A stretch of DNA of 64,000 nt from Bacillus sp. EB600. Its GTDB lineage: Bacteria; Bacillota; Bacilli; Bacillales; Cytobacillaceae. Position 1 is the stretch's first letter, and each line of letters opens with the position of its first letter. Shown here one piece after another: positions 10,152 to 17,930 of this stretch. The stretch covers positions 1 to 64,000 of the forward strand of contig NZ_JAEVLT010000008.1 of assembly GCF_024494385.1 (NCBI RefSeq). Direction: 5' to 3'. The translations under genes and the position numbers were made by a program. The notes under the pieces are model-generated. The model searched no databases. It worked only from the letters and a program-made list of their open reading frames with translations, and was not told where the DNA came from.

Positions 10152-11312
10152 CTATTTCACTAATGAAACGATTTTTTGTGCTCCGTCAGCCATGGATCCA
10201 GCAGCAATGATGTTTAAACCTGATTCATTTAGGATTTTCTTACCCAGGTCAACATTTGTTCCTTCTAAGCGAACAACAAGCGGAAGGTTAAGTCCAACCT
10301 GTTTAGCTGCTTCTACGACACCCTCAGCAATAACGTCACACTTCATGATTCCGCCGAAGATATTGACAAAGATACCTTTTACGTTCGGATCAGAAAGGAT
10401 AATTTTGAATGCTTCTGTAACCTTTTCAGCAGTAGCACCGCCCCCAACATCAAGGAAGTTAGCAGGGTCACCGCTATAATGTTTAATGATATCCATCGTC
10501 GACATTGCTAGTCCTGCACCATTAACCATACATCCAATATTGCCATCAAGAGCAACATAGCTTAAATCATATTTAGATGCTTCAATTTCTTTTGGATCTT
10601 CTTCTTCAAGATCACGATATGCGACAATATCCTTTTGACGATAAAGTGCACTTGAATCAAAGTTAAGCTTGGCATCTAATGCCATTACTTTTCCATCACC
10701 TGTTACAACTAATGGGTTGATTTCAGCAATAGAGCAATCCTTTTCGATGTATGCATTATAAAGACCCATCATAAAGCTAACAGCTTGATTGATGGATTCC
10801 TTAGGAATATTAATTTTGAACGCGATCCTGCGTGCTTGATATGGCATTAATCCCAACACTGGATCAATTTCTTCTTTAAAAATTTTCTCAGGAGTATTTG
10901 CTGCTACTTCTTCGATTTCGGTTCCGCCTTCTTCAGAAGCCATTAGAACCACACGGGATGTCGAACGATCTAATACTAATCCTACGTAGTATTCTTTCTT
11001 GATATCGCAGCCTTCTTCAATTAACAAACGTTTTACTTCTTTTCCTTCTGGACCCGTTTGATGCGTAACTAATGTTTTACCTAAAATTTCACTAGCGTAT
11101 GTACGGACCTCATCAAGGTTTTTAGCAACCTTAACGCCGCCAGCCTTTCCACGACCCCCAGCATGAATTTGCGCTTTTACGACACATACTTGTGTACCTA
11201 ATTCCTTCGCTGCTTCTACTGCTTCTTCAACAGTGAATGCCACTTTACCATTTGGAACCGCAACCCCATATTTTCTGAGGATTTCTTTTCCTTGATACTC
11301 ATGGATATTCAT
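10152..11312 (-). CDS. sucC: Succinyl-CoA synthetase beta subunit
   Basis: 386 residues from the start [17 protein letters not shown], one more than I recall for B. subtilis. The N-terminal ATP-grasp domain binds the nucleotide ([18 protein letters not shown]). The C-terminal domain ([29 protein letters not shown]) contacts SucD. The frame runs open to 11417, but the AGGAGG SD at the ATG 11312 and family alignment give the start used here. A likely sigma-A promoter lies 50-75 bases upstream, so sucC-sucD looks like its own transcription unit downstream of ylqH. Confidence 0.97.
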   Translation of the reverse strand: MNIHEYQGKEILRKYGVAVPNGKVAFTVEEAVEAAKELGTQVCVVKAQIHAGGRGKAGGVKVAKNLDEVRTYASEILGKTLVTHQTGPEGKEVKRLLIEEGCDIKKEYYVGLVLDRSTSRVVLMASEEGGTEIEEVAANTPEKIFKEEIDPVLGLMPYQARRIAFKINIPKESINQAVSFMMGLYNAYIEKDCSIAEINPLVVTGDGKVMALDAKLNFDSSALYRQKDIVAYRDLEEEDPKEIEASKYDLSYVALDGNIGCMVNGAGLAMSTMDIIKHYSGDPANFLDVGGGATAEKVTEAFKIILSDPNVKGIFVNIFGGIMKCDVIAEGVVEAAKQVGLNLPLVVRLEGTNVDLGKKILNESGLNIIAAGSMADGAQKIVSLVK

Positions 11313-11360
11313 TACCCATCCTCCTAACAAGCTTTTCTGTAAACTCGACTGCGCTTCCAT

Positions 11361-11388
11361 TTTATATAAAAAAACAGCGCCTTGTCCA
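11361..11388 (-). promoter_or_regulatory. Candidate sigma-A promoter for sucCD
   Basis: The minus strand has -35 TGGACA (11383-11388), a 16-base spacer and -10 TATAAA (11361-11366), which would give a leader of roughly 40 bases before the sucC ATG. The region around it is AT-rich and holds no long gene. Confidence 0.5.
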
Positions 11389-11507
11389 CCATTATGCAAA
11401 ATTTTATATGAATCCAAATATTGAGAATACTAGAGTGCTATGTATTTTTCACCAATTTTCACCATAAATTGGCAATTTCGACAGTGGTTTTTGCGTCCAC
11501 TTCGCCA

Positions 11508-11798
11508 TTATGTTTTCCCTTTTTCTATATTTTTATCTAACTTATAGATGAACGCAAATACTTCTGCTACTGCCTGGTACAATTCTTGTGGTATCCTATC
11601 GTTGACATTTAGTTGTCCTAGTAAATTTACGAGTGCAGGATCTTCCTGAACGGGAATTTGATTTTCCTTTGCTTTTTCAATAATCATTTCAGCCGTTTTT
11701 CCTTTTCCCTTGGCGGCCACAATGGGGGCATCAGCGGAATCCGGATGATACGTTAGGGCGACAGCTTCTTTCCTGAAATTAGTATCTTCTTTTTTCAT
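11508..11798 (-). CDS. ylqH: YlqH, free-standing FlhB C-terminal-domain-like protein
   Basis: 96 residues, far too short for FlhB (about 350) and without membrane segments. The sequence KEAVALTYHPDSADAPIVAAKGKGKTAE...IPVQEDPALVNLLGQLNVNDRIPQELYQAVAEVFAFIYKL follows the cytosolic domain of the flagellar export gate FlhB almost end to end. The FlhB self-cleavage motif Asn-Pro-Thr-His is replaced by NFRK at residues 7-10, so it should not self-cleave; it resembles the already cleaved C-terminal fragment. It overlaps ylqG by four bases (ATGA), so the two are translationally coupled. Fold assignment is confident; the function is unknown to me. Confidence 0.85.
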   Translation of the reverse strand: MKKEDTNFRKEAVALTYHPDSADAPIVAAKGKGKTAEMIIEKAKENQIPVQEDPALVNLLGQLNVNDRIPQELYQAVAEVFAFIYKLDKNIEKGKT

Positions 11799-12535
11799 AT
11801 TCGGATGTCCACCCCCTTGTAATTCCCGGCAATCTTGTCCAACGACGTTGGTTTTTTTATAAGATTTTTCAATGATTTCTCACTTGGCGGCAGTTGTATT
11901 TTTAGCATAGAAAGCTTGTAATTCAACCTTTGTAAATTTTCCTTTAAGATGGACATTTGCGGTTCAGAGGTGACGCTTAGATCTGTTGTTCCATTGAAGA
12001 TCACAACCGCGATCCTTCGATTTTGGATTTGCATATCAACCAGTATTTCCCCGATATTTTTTAATTCAATAAAAAAAAGAATCCGGCAATTGTTTGGGTC
12101 GATTTTCCCGTTTTCTTTCTTGCGTCCATTCCATTGAATCGCTAATTCAGCCTTCTCTTGTCCCAACTGAATGGGGACCTGGGTATAATTTTGCTCGATT
12201 AACCCATCCGATCCATTATTCTGATTGAGTAAATACTCTGGAGCTTCATTAGAAGCCATAGAAGGCACCGCCTTACTATTTCCCTTTACAAGCTTTAGAT
12301 GAACCTTTCCTTCTCCAGATTGTACCTCAAACCAGTATTGCTGATTTGCTAAGAGGGATGCTTCCAGCTTTGCCATCAACTTTTGTGATCCAATTTGGAT
12401 GACTGCCATTTGGTTCGGGAGAAAGCGAACGATTTTGCCATTAATGATTTGACCCGGCCGCAGCTTGAGCGAATCAGGTCGTTGGGCAGGCTGTCCGGCC
12501 CTAACTATTGACTTAAGAAAGCTTAAAGGATCCAT
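11795..12535 (-). CDS. ylqG: YlqG, conserved protein with FliK-C-like end
   Basis: 246 residues, no signal peptide or membrane segment. The N-terminal half (1-85) has the beta-rich KLRPGQIINGKIVRFLPNQMAVIQIGSQKLMAKLEASLLANQQYWFEVQ, typical of YlqG proteins. The C-terminal part (about 150-225: FFIELKNIGEILVDMQIQNR, RIAVVIFNGTT, then ILKENLQRLNYKLSMLKIQL) follows the pattern of the FliK C-terminal (Flg_hook) domain, the part that talks to FlhB in flagellar export. That reading is my inference from pattern. The neighbour ylqH is an FlhB-C-like protein, which supports it. It lies 18 bases after rnhB. Confidence 0.7.
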   Translation of the reverse strand: MDPLSFLKSIVRAGQPAQRPDSLKLRPGQIINGKIVRFLPNQMAVIQIGSQKLMAKLEASLLANQQYWFEVQSGEGKVHLKLVKGNSKAVPSMASNEAPEYLLNQNNGSDGLIEQNYTQVPIQLGQEKAELAIQWNGRKKENGKIDPNNCRILFFIELKNIGEILVDMQIQNRRIAVVIFNGTTDLSVTSEPQMSILKENLQRLNYKLSMLKIQLPPSEKSLKNLIKKPTSLDKIAGNYKGVDIRI

Positions 12536-12553
12536 GTAGCGACCTCTCCCTTT

Positions 12554-13330
12554 CTAAACACTTACGATTAAATCCTTTATAGGCGCAAAGCTTTTACGGT
12601 GATATGGAGTAATTCCAAATGTATGAACAGCTTTGATATGCTCTTTTGTCCCATACCCCATATTTTGTTCAAATCCATATTGAGGAAAAGTTTTTGCTAA
12701 GCCCTTCATCAAGCTATCTCTAGCTACTTTCGCAACAATGGATGCCGCTGCAATGGAAATACTTTTCGCATCTCCTTTAACAATTGATTCGGAGGCGAAC
12801 GGTATTTCCAGCTTCATAGCATCTATTAGAATAAAATCCGGCTTTGGGGTTAAACCTGCGATCGCCGCTTTCATTGCCTTCTTGGTTGCTTCGTAAATGT
12901 TGATTGCATCAATCTCAGGTGCTTGAATCATCGAAATACTAATTGCAAGCGCTTGACTACGAATAATTTCATTGTATTCCTCACGCTTTTTTTCAGTAAG
13001 TTTCTTTGAATCATCAATACCTGCCAGGAAAAAGTCTTCGGGAAGAATGACAGCTGCTGCGACAACTGGTCCCGCAAGCGGTCCTCTGCCAACCTCATCC
13101 ATGCCTGCAATTAACTGAAACCCTTCGGCCCGGTGTTTTCTTTCATATGTACTCATTTCGTGAAATTTTTCGGTCAATATTCTTGCTTTTTCTGTTTGCT
13201 TTCTCCATTTATCGATCAGGACGTGCACCCCTTTTCGCTCATCCTTTTCAAGCGCTGATAAATACGGATCAGCTTCATCCTCAATCAATAATAAACGTTT
13301 TTCAATTTGTTCAATTGTCTCTTTTGCCAA
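12554..13330 (-). CDS. rnhB: Ribonuclease HII
   Basis: 258 residues from a TTG start. It cuts RNA in RNA-DNA hybrids and single ribonucleotides in DNA. Catalytic acids are seen in AGMDEVGRGPLAGPVVAA, GIDDSKKL and FILIDAMKLEI. The frame has a GTG at 13339, but that GTG is part of the SD-like TAGGTGAT; starting at TTG 13330 leaves proper spacing and a length close to B. subtilis RnhB. It follows rbgA after a terminator and leads the rnhB-ylqG-ylqH group. Confidence 0.95.
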   Translation of the reverse strand: MAKETIEQIEKRLLLIEDEADPYLSALEKDERKGVHVLIDKWRKQTEKARILTEKFHEMSTYERKHRAEGFQLIAGMDEVGRGPLAGPVVAAAVILPEDFFLAGIDDSKKLTEKKREEYNEIIRSQALAISISMIQAPEIDAINIYEATKKAMKAAIAGLTPKPDFILIDAMKLEIPFASESIVKGDAKSISIAAASIVAKVARDSLMKGLAKTFPQYGFEQNMGYGTKEHIKAVHTFGITPYHRKSFAPIKDLIVSV

Positions 13331-13367
13331 AATTATCACCTAATTTACTATATTTATCGGTTTATAT

Positions 13368-13398
13368 AAAAAAAATAAAGCTCCCCAAGCGGAGAGCT
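13368..13398 (-). terminator. Intrinsic terminator of rbgA
   Basis: On the minus strand AGCTCTCC-GCTT-GGGGAGCT is followed by TTATTTTTTTT. It lies two bases past the rbgA stop and separates rbgA from rnhB. Confidence 0.88.
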
Positions 13399-13400
13399 GT

Positions 13401-14279
13401 TTACAGTTGTTTCACATCCTCAGCAGGAGAAAACTGTTCAGGAGTATCAAACGTGACTGGGCCAAATTTTTCAGAGCGAATTTCCCGAACGATTAACTCT
13501 GCGGTTTTATCGTAATCAATCAGCCCTCCGCCCATGAGGCAGCCTCTAAGCCTGCCAATATGATCAAAAAGCTCTACGAGATCCTCAGGAACTTTTTCAA
13601 GCTGATACCGCTCTTTTAAGCGTTCAGGATAAGCTTTCTCTAGGAATCGCAATGAATAGACAGCAAGATCCTGTAAATTTAACAACGTGTCTTTAATAGC
13701 CCCAGTTACGGCCAATTTCATTCCAACTTCCTGATCTTCAAATTTAGGCCATAGAATTCCTGGTGTGTCCAACAACTCTAGCTCCTTACCAACTTTAATC
13801 CATTGCTGTGCTTTTGTCACTCCAGGTGTATTTCCAGTTTTGGCAATATTTTTCTTTGCAAGTCGATTGATTAGCGTGGATTTACCCACATTCGGAATCC
13901 CAACAATCATCGCCCGAATAGCTCTTGGCTTCACACCTTTCGCTTTTAACCTGTCAAACTTCTCTTGCAGCAATTGATGTGAGGCTTGGACAATGTCACG
14001 CAGTCCCTCGCCAGCCTGGGCATTAATTGCCAGTGCTTTTACACCTTTTTCAGCAAAAAAACGGATCCATTCTTTCGTCCGCTCTTTATCAGCCATGTCT
14101 GCTTTATTTAATAAAACAAGTCTTTTCTTATGCTGAATAATTTCATCGATCATCGGGTTTCTGGAAGAATAGGGGATTCTCGCATCCACCAATTCAAAAA
14201 TGACATCTACAAGCTTTAATTTTTCCGTGACTTGTCTGCGAGCCTTGGCCATATGGCCTGGAAACCATTGGATCGTCAA
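13401..14279 (-). CDS. rbgA: RbgA/YlqF, GTPase for late 50S ribosome assembly
   Basis: 292 residues from a TTG start. RbgA binds 45S precursor particles and is needed for incorporation of late large-subunit proteins. It is a circularly permuted GTPase: the G4 motif LLNKADM (about 60) precedes G1 [14 protein letters not shown] (about 130) and G3 [10 protein letters not shown] (about 175). The N-terminal [15 protein letters not shown] is the family signature. A GTG at 14288 overlaps the AGGAGGTGA SD, so TTG 14279 is the real start. Neighbours are lepB upstream and rnhB downstream. Confidence 0.95.
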   Translation of the reverse strand: MTIQWFPGHMAKARRQVTEKLKLVDVIFELVDARIPYSSRNPMIDEIIQHKKRLVLLNKADMADKERTKEWIRFFAEKGVKALAINAQAGEGLRDIVQASHQLLQEKFDRLKAKGVKPRAIRAMIVGIPNVGKSTLINRLAKKNIAKTGNTPGVTKAQQWIKVGKELELLDTPGILWPKFEDQEVGMKLAVTGAIKDTLLNLQDLAVYSLRFLEKAYPERLKERYQLEKVPEDLVELFDHIGRLRGCLMGGGLIDYDKTAELIVREIRSEKFGPVTFDTPEQFSPAEDVKQL

Positions 14280-14298
14280 AGCAGTCACCTCCTAAATT

Positions 14299-14856
14299 CT
14301 ATTTCACTTTTACGAATTGTGCATCGTTTAACGGCCAGTATATAACACTTGTCTTACCAATGACTTTGCTTAATGGTATTGTTCCAATATGACGGCTGTC
14401 TTTGCTAAAGCGGCGATTATCACCCATTACAAACAATTCACCCTTTGGAACTGTTTCCCGGCCGATTTTTTCTTTAAGGGTAAACGGGTCTGTTAGAGGT
14501 CCATCTACTAATTGTTTCTTATATTCATTCAAATATGGTTCTTTATACGCTTTCCCGTTTACATATAATGTATCATTTTTATACTCAATTCGATCTCCTG
14601 GGAGGCCAATTACTCTTTTAATATAATCTTTTCCCTCTGGAGCGTGGAAAACAATGATATCAAACCGATGCGGCGTACCAATTTCATAGCTTAGTTTATT
14701 CACAATCATTCGATCCTGGTCATGCAGCGTAGGCATCATGGACAATCCATCGACTACAATAGGAGCAAATAGAAAGTAACGAATCACCGCAGCAAGTATT
14801 ACAGCAATTAATAATGCCTTTGTCCATTCCCATAGTTCATTTTTCTTTTTTGCCAT
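14299..14856 (-). CDS. lepB: Type I signal peptidase
   Basis: 185 residues. It is a membrane-anchored serine protease that removes signal peptides from exported proteins. A single N-terminal membrane segment (WTKALLIAVILAAVIRYFLF, about 11-30) is followed by the catalytic Ser39 in VDGLSMMPTL and Lys80 in DYIKRVIGLPGDRIEY, then the GDNRRFSKDSRHIG box. One short membrane anchor is typical of Bacillus SipS/SipT forms. It lies between rplS and rbgA, a place where B. subtilis has no signal peptidase, and is 19 bases from rbgA. I cannot say which Sip paralogue it is. Confidence 0.95.
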   Translation of the reverse strand: MAKKKNELWEWTKALLIAVILAAVIRYFLFAPIVVDGLSMMPTLHDQDRMIVNKLSYEIGTPHRFDIIVFHAPEGKDYIKRVIGLPGDRIEYKNDTLYVNGKAYKEPYLNEYKKQLVDGPLTDPFTLKEKIGRETVPKGELFVMGDNRRFSKDSRHIGTIPLSKVIGKTSVIYWPLNDAQFVKVK

Positions 14857-14990
14857 TCATGTTCCCACCAATCCCACAAAAAAATGTATTCCTCATTTTA
14901 TTTTACATAAATATTGCCTATTAAACACGATGGGGTTCATTTTTTAATCAAACTTTAATCAAAAAATACATCAGAAAAGTATTTATGTAT

Positions 14991-15020
14991 GAAAAAAGAG
15001 CTTGCAAAGCAAGCTCTTTT
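14991..15020 (-). terminator. Intrinsic terminator of rplS
   Basis: AAAAGAGCTTGC-TTT-GCAAGCTCTTTT on the minus strand is a perfect 12-bp stem followed by further T. It lies ten bases after the rplS stop. Confidence 0.92.
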
Positions 15021-15030
15021 CTTTTTATGA

Positions 15031-15375
15031 TTAGCGGATTTCCTTAATACGAGCTTTCTTACCACGTAGTTTACGTAGGTAGTAAAGTTTAGCACGGCGA
15101 ACTTTACCGCGGCGAATGACTTCAAGCTTCGCAATTTTTGGTGTGTGAACAGGGAAAGTACGCTCTACGCCTACTCCGTAGGAAACTTTACGAACTGTGA
15201 AAGTTTCACTAATTCCACCACCACGACGCTTAATCACAACCCCTTCAAACAACTGAATACGCTCACGAGTACCTTCGACAACTTTTACGTGTACACGTAC
15301 AGTGTCTCCAGGACGGAAAGCGGGAAGATCAGTGCGAAGTTGTTCTTTTGTGATTTCTTCGATAATTTTATGCAT
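15031..15375 (-). CDS. rplS: 50S ribosomal protein L19
   Basis: 114 residues from [18 protein letters not shown], nearly identical in pattern to B. subtilis L19 (115). It lies at the 30S-50S interface. Motifs: [36 protein letters not shown] and the basic tail [15 protein letters not shown]. An in-frame TTG at 15384 would touch the AAGGAG SD, so the ATG at 15375 is used. It has its own promoter and a structured leader (15376-15472), and ends at a strong terminator, so it can be transcribed apart from trmD. Confidence 0.98.
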   Translation of the reverse strand: MHKIIEEITKEQLRTDLPAFRPGDTVRVHVKVVEGTRERIQLFEGVVIKRRGGGISETFTVRKVSYGVGVERTFPVHTPKIAKLEVIRRGKVRRAKLYYLRKLRGKKARIKEIR

Positions 15376-15472
15376 CGTTTTCAACTCCTTCCAACAGATG
15401 CTCTTGCAGATATTTCATTCCAAGTGCAGCGGAACATCGTTATCAAACATAAGCATTTCGGCTTAAGTCACA
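15376..15472 (-). ncRNA. Probable L19 (rplS) leader RNA
   Basis: The roughly 97-base leader between the promoter at 15479-15507 and the rplS start contains GCCGAAATGCTTATG, GATGTTCCGCTGCACTTGG and TGCAAGAGCATCTGTTGG, which match my memory of the L19 leader described in Bacillaceae. ATGCT and AGCAT can pair across it, with inner hairpins. L19 leaders are thought to give autogenous control. A covariance-model search against the L19_leader family would settle the assignment. Confidence 0.6.
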
Positions 15473-15478
15473 AGATGT

Positions 15479-15507
15479 ATCTTACCATAAATAATGTTTT
15501 CATGCAA
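15479..15507 (-). promoter_or_regulatory. Candidate sigma-A promoter for rplS
   Basis: The minus strand has -35 TTGCAT (15502-15507), a 17-base spacer and -10 TAAGAT (15479-15484), immediately after the trmD stop codon. Confidence 0.65.
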
Positions 15508-15510
15508 TCA

Positions 15511-16254
15511 TTACTCAAACTCTTTTTTTAGTTGTGCAAGCCAATCCTTTTGCTCTTTTGTTAATTCGATTTTTTCAAGCAAATCAGGTCGGCGTAAAAG
15601 GGTGCGTCTCAGCGACTCTTTTGTGCGCCATTCTTCGATTAATTTATGATTTCCCGATATAAGTGTATCCGGCACCTTCAACCCGCGGAAATCAGCTGGT
15701 CTTGTGTAATGAGGATGCTCTAACAGCCCTGTGCTAAACGAATCCAGCTGGTGTGATTCTTCCCTGCCTAATACATCCGGCAGAAGCCTTACCACACTAT
15801 CAATGATCACCATTGCACCGAGCTCTCCGCCTGTAAGGACATAATCTCCGATCGAGATTTCATCTGTGACGAGATTCGTTCGTATTCTTTCATCATAGCC
15901 TTCGTAATGACCGCAAATAAAGATAAGGTGCTTTTCTTCGGCTAGCTCTTCTGCTTTTTTTTGATCATAGCGTGATCCTTGGGGGCAGAGCAGAATAATT
16001 CGTGGCTTTTCATCGCTCGCTTGTTCTGTTAACGCAGCAACCGCATCAAAAATCGGCTGAGGCTTTAATACCATGCCAGCCCCGCCACCGTAGGGATAAT
16101 CATCGACGGTCTTGTGTTTGTTGTCGGCAAAATCACGAAAATTGATTACATGATAACTGACCGCTTCTTTTTCGGACGCTCGTTGTAAAATGGATTGTCC
16201 CAACACTCCCGAAAACATCTCCGGAAATAGCGTAAGAATATCAATTCTCATCAT
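15511..16254 (-). CDS. trmD: TrmD, tRNA (guanine-37-N1)-methyltransferase
   Basis: 247 residues. It methylates G37 next to the anticodon using S-adenosylmethionine and so prevents frameshifting. This is a SPOUT-family enzyme with a trefoil knot: [29 protein letters not shown] and [20 protein letters not shown] form the cofactor pocket. The C-terminal half has the conserved [10 protein letters not shown]. It starts ATGATG overlapping the rimM stop (ATGA), so translation is coupled in ylqD-rimM-trmD. Confidence 0.98.
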   Translation of the reverse strand: MMRIDILTLFPEMFSGVLGQSILQRASEKEAVSYHVINFRDFADNKHKTVDDYPYGGGAGMVLKPQPIFDAVAALTEQASDEKPRIILLCPQGSRYDQKKAEELAEEKHLIFICGHYEGYDERIRTNLVTDEISIGDYVLTGGELGAMVIIDSVVRLLPDVLGREESHQLDSFSTGLLEHPHYTRPADFRGLKVPDTLISGNHKLIEEWRTKESLRRTLLRRPDLLEKIELTKEQKDWLAQLKKEFE

Positions 16255-16769
16255 GGAAGCAAGCCTTCGAGCGGATCAATCAAAATAATTTTTTCTTTAC
16301 TATCAACCTTCTTGACGACATCATCAATATAAGGGATTAATATTTCTTGCCCATCTTGTCCTTTTACTACCCATACATCATTTGCACCCGGTGTTAAGAT
16401 CTCGGTGATTTTTCCAACCTCTTCGCCATCTTTTGTAAAAACAAGGCAGCCAAGAATTTCATGAAAGTAAAACTCGCCTTCTTCAAGCTTACCTAATTGG
16501 GATTCAGGCACCTTAAGGATTCCATCTCTAAACTTTTCAGCGTCATTAATATTTTCATAACCTTCAAACAGCAGTAAATCAAAATTCTTATGCTTGCGAT
16601 GACTTTTAATCGTTACTTGGATCGGCGTTTCATTTTTTGGCAAGAAAAGAAACAGAACATTCCCTTTCTTATAGCGTTCATTAGGGAAATCAGTGGTCGA
16701 AATCACTCGTACCTCCCCTTTTATTCCCTGCGTATTGACGATTTTCCCGACATTGAACCATTTTTCCAT
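16251..16769 (-). CDS. rimM: RimM, 16S rRNA processing / 30S maturation factor
   Basis: 172 residues from [19 protein letters not shown]. RimM binds S19 and helps fold the head of the small subunit. The N-terminal beta-barrel (to about 90) is joined to a PRC-barrel domain ([22 protein letters not shown]...[11 protein letters not shown]...[13 protein letters not shown]). The frame is open to a GTG at 16781 that forms part of the AGAGGTGAT SD; the ATG at 16769 has correct spacing and matches family starts. The stop overlaps trmD. Confidence 0.97.
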   Translation of the reverse strand: MEKWFNVGKIVNTQGIKGEVRVISTTDFPNERYKKGNVLFLFLPKNETPIQVTIKSHRKHKNFDLLLFEGYENINDAEKFRDGILKVPESQLGKLEEGEFYFHEILGCLVFTKDGEEVGKITEILTPGANDVWVVKGQDGQEILIPYIDDVVKKVDSKEKIILIDPLEGLLP

Positions 16770-16783
16770 AGCGGTTATCACCT

Positions 16784-17173
16784 CTAACGTATTTCCGTAA
16801 TAATACCATCTTTAATAATGATAGCTGGCTGTCTTACCCGTTCATCCCAATTATCCCCAATATTTAGTTCAATAAGGGCTTGAACTTCTTTTTCCTTTAA
16901 CTCGCTTCCTAATGGTAGCATATGTAGTTGTTCAATTTGAAACTCAAGCAGCTTTTGCTTTTCTTCGCGTTTTTGAATTTCTTTCTCAAAATGAGTTTTT
17001 AGGCCATGCATTTGAAATTTTTTTGTTTTTTCAAGACGCTTCAATTCAAAATGAAGCTGATCGCTTTCCTTTTGTAGTTGAAGCTTTCGTTCCATGTATT
17101 TATATAGCAGTTTTTGCTTGCTTGCGTCCGTTAATATTTGTTTCACCACAACTGTTTGGAGTATTTTCATCAT
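16784..17173 (-). CDS. ylqD: YlqD family coiled-coil protein
   Basis: 129 residues. The first 20 are a short beta segment ([21 protein letters not shown]). Residues about 25-85 are a highly charged, probably coiled-coil helix ([20 protein letters not shown] and on). The end [25 protein letters not shown]...[12 protein letters not shown] forms the conserved YlqD tail. It lies between khpA and rimM in Bacillus genomes, which suggests a link to ribosome or RNA work, but I know of no tested function. GGGAGGCG SD before the ATG. It is preceded by a terminator, so its transcription upstream of rimM may need its own promoter. Confidence 0.85.
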   Translation of the reverse strand: MMKILQTVVVKQILTDASKQKLLYKYMERKLQLQKESDQLHFELKRLEKTKKFQMHGLKTHFEKEIQKREEKQKLLEFQIEQLHMLPLGSELKEKEVQALIELNIGDNWDERVRQPAIIIKDGIITEIR

Positions 17174-17226
17174 TGCGCCTCCCTGTTAGATTCTTTGAGC
17201 TTTATCGCTTTTCTTTTGTCTATAAC

Positions 17227-17255
17227 AAAAAGAGAGGGTTTAATCCCTCCCTTTT
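17227..17255 (-). terminator. Intrinsic terminator between khpA and ylqD
   Basis: On the minus strand AAAGGGAGGG-ATTAAA-CCCTCTCTTT forms a 10-bp stem with one G-U pair, followed by a T-run. It would end the rpsP-khpA transcript, at least in part. Confidence 0.85.
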
Positions 17256-17271
17256 GTCCAGTTGTAAAAAG

Positions 17272-17502
17272 CTATTCACCAATTTCTAAAAAAATCTTTT
17301 TATGTTGTGATGATCCTGCTGCATAAACAACCGTTCTGATCGCCTTAGCAACGCGCCCTTGCTTTCCAATTACTTTTCCCATGTCTGTCTTGTTGACAGA
17401 AAGCTGATAGGTTACACGTTGATCCTCTTCAACCACACTCACTTGAACGTCTTCTGGAAAATCAACAAGGGGTTTTACAATTGTCTCGATTAATTCTTTC
17501 AT
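17272..17502 (-). CDS. khpA: KhpA/YlqC, small KH-domain RNA-binding protein
   Basis: 76 residues. A single KH domain makes up nearly the whole protein, with the GxxG loop in MGKVIGKQGRVAKAIRTVV. KhpA binds RNA, usually with KhpB/Jag, and affects cell length and small-RNA behaviour in Gram-positive bacteria. It lies ten bases after rpsP with which it is cotranscribed, as across Firmicutes. Confidence 0.95.
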   Translation of the reverse strand: MKELIETIVKPLVDFPEDVQVSVVEEDQRVTYQLSVNKTDMGKVIGKQGRVAKAIRTVVYAAGSSQHKKIFLEIGE

Positions 17503-17512
17503 AATCGTTAAT

Positions 17513-17785
17513 TTACTTGCTTAATTTGGCATTATGGAATTTTTCCATGATACCTTGGCTGGAAAGAAGATTACGTACTGTATCAGATGGTTTTGCACCA
17601 GTTTGTAACCATTTAAGAACTGATTCTTCGTTGATATCCAATTTTGCCGGTTGGGATACTGGATTGTAAGTTCCAACGATTTCAATATAACGTCCATCAC
17701 GAGGAGAACGAGAATCTGCTACTACAATACGATAGAAAGGAGTTTTTTTAGCTCCCATACGTTTTAAACGAATTTTAACTGCCAT
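17513..17785 (-). CDS. rpsP: 30S ribosomal protein S16
   Basis: 90 residues from [22 protein letters not shown], the length of B. subtilis S16. It binds 16S rRNA early in 30S assembly. The [20 protein letters not shown] block is diagnostic. The frame is open to 17818, but the GGAGGTG SD and family alignment set the ATG at 17785. It has a sigma-A promoter at 17825-17854. Confidence 0.98.
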   Translation of the reverse strand: MAVKIRLKRMGAKKTPFYRIVVADSRSPRDGRYIEIVGTYNPVSQPAKLDINEESVLKWLQTGAKPSDTVRNLLSSQGIMEKFHNAKLSK

Positions 17786-17824
17786 TTTAAATAAGCACCT
17801 CCGAATAGTTTCACACAAGATAGA

Positions 17825-17854
17825 ATGATACCAGAAAAGTAATATGTTTGTAAA
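17825..17854 (-). promoter_or_regulatory. Candidate sigma-A promoter for rpsP-khpA
   Basis: The minus strand has TTTACA or TTACAA around 17848-17854, a spacer of 17-18 bases and -10 TATCAT (17825-17830), with TGG just before the -10 as in extended -10 promoters. It lies 40 bases upstream of the rpsP start. Confidence 0.65.
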
Positions 17855-17905
17855 GTGTTTTTTCTTTACATATGTTTTTTCACTAAAGTAATGCTTCGAA
17901 CTTTG

Positions 17906-17930
17906 AGAATTTGGGCGCTTACGCTTTTAA
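17906..17930 (-). repeat. Half copy of the dispersed repeat at the ffh stop codon
   Basis: The minus strand reads TTAAAAGCGTAAGCGCCCAA; the left end of the element family starts within the ffh stop codon. The AAAAGCGTAAGCGCCCA form is identical to the left end of the copy at 47801. Confidence 0.7.

Noticed and set aside
11313-11417. 35 extra N-terminal codons for SucC
   Set aside because: They contain the promoter-like TGGACA...TATAAA and have no homologue in the family; the SD points to the internal ATG.
13147-13515. Plus-strand frame crossing from rnhB into rbgA
   Set aside because: It runs antisense across two conserved genes and the terminator between them.
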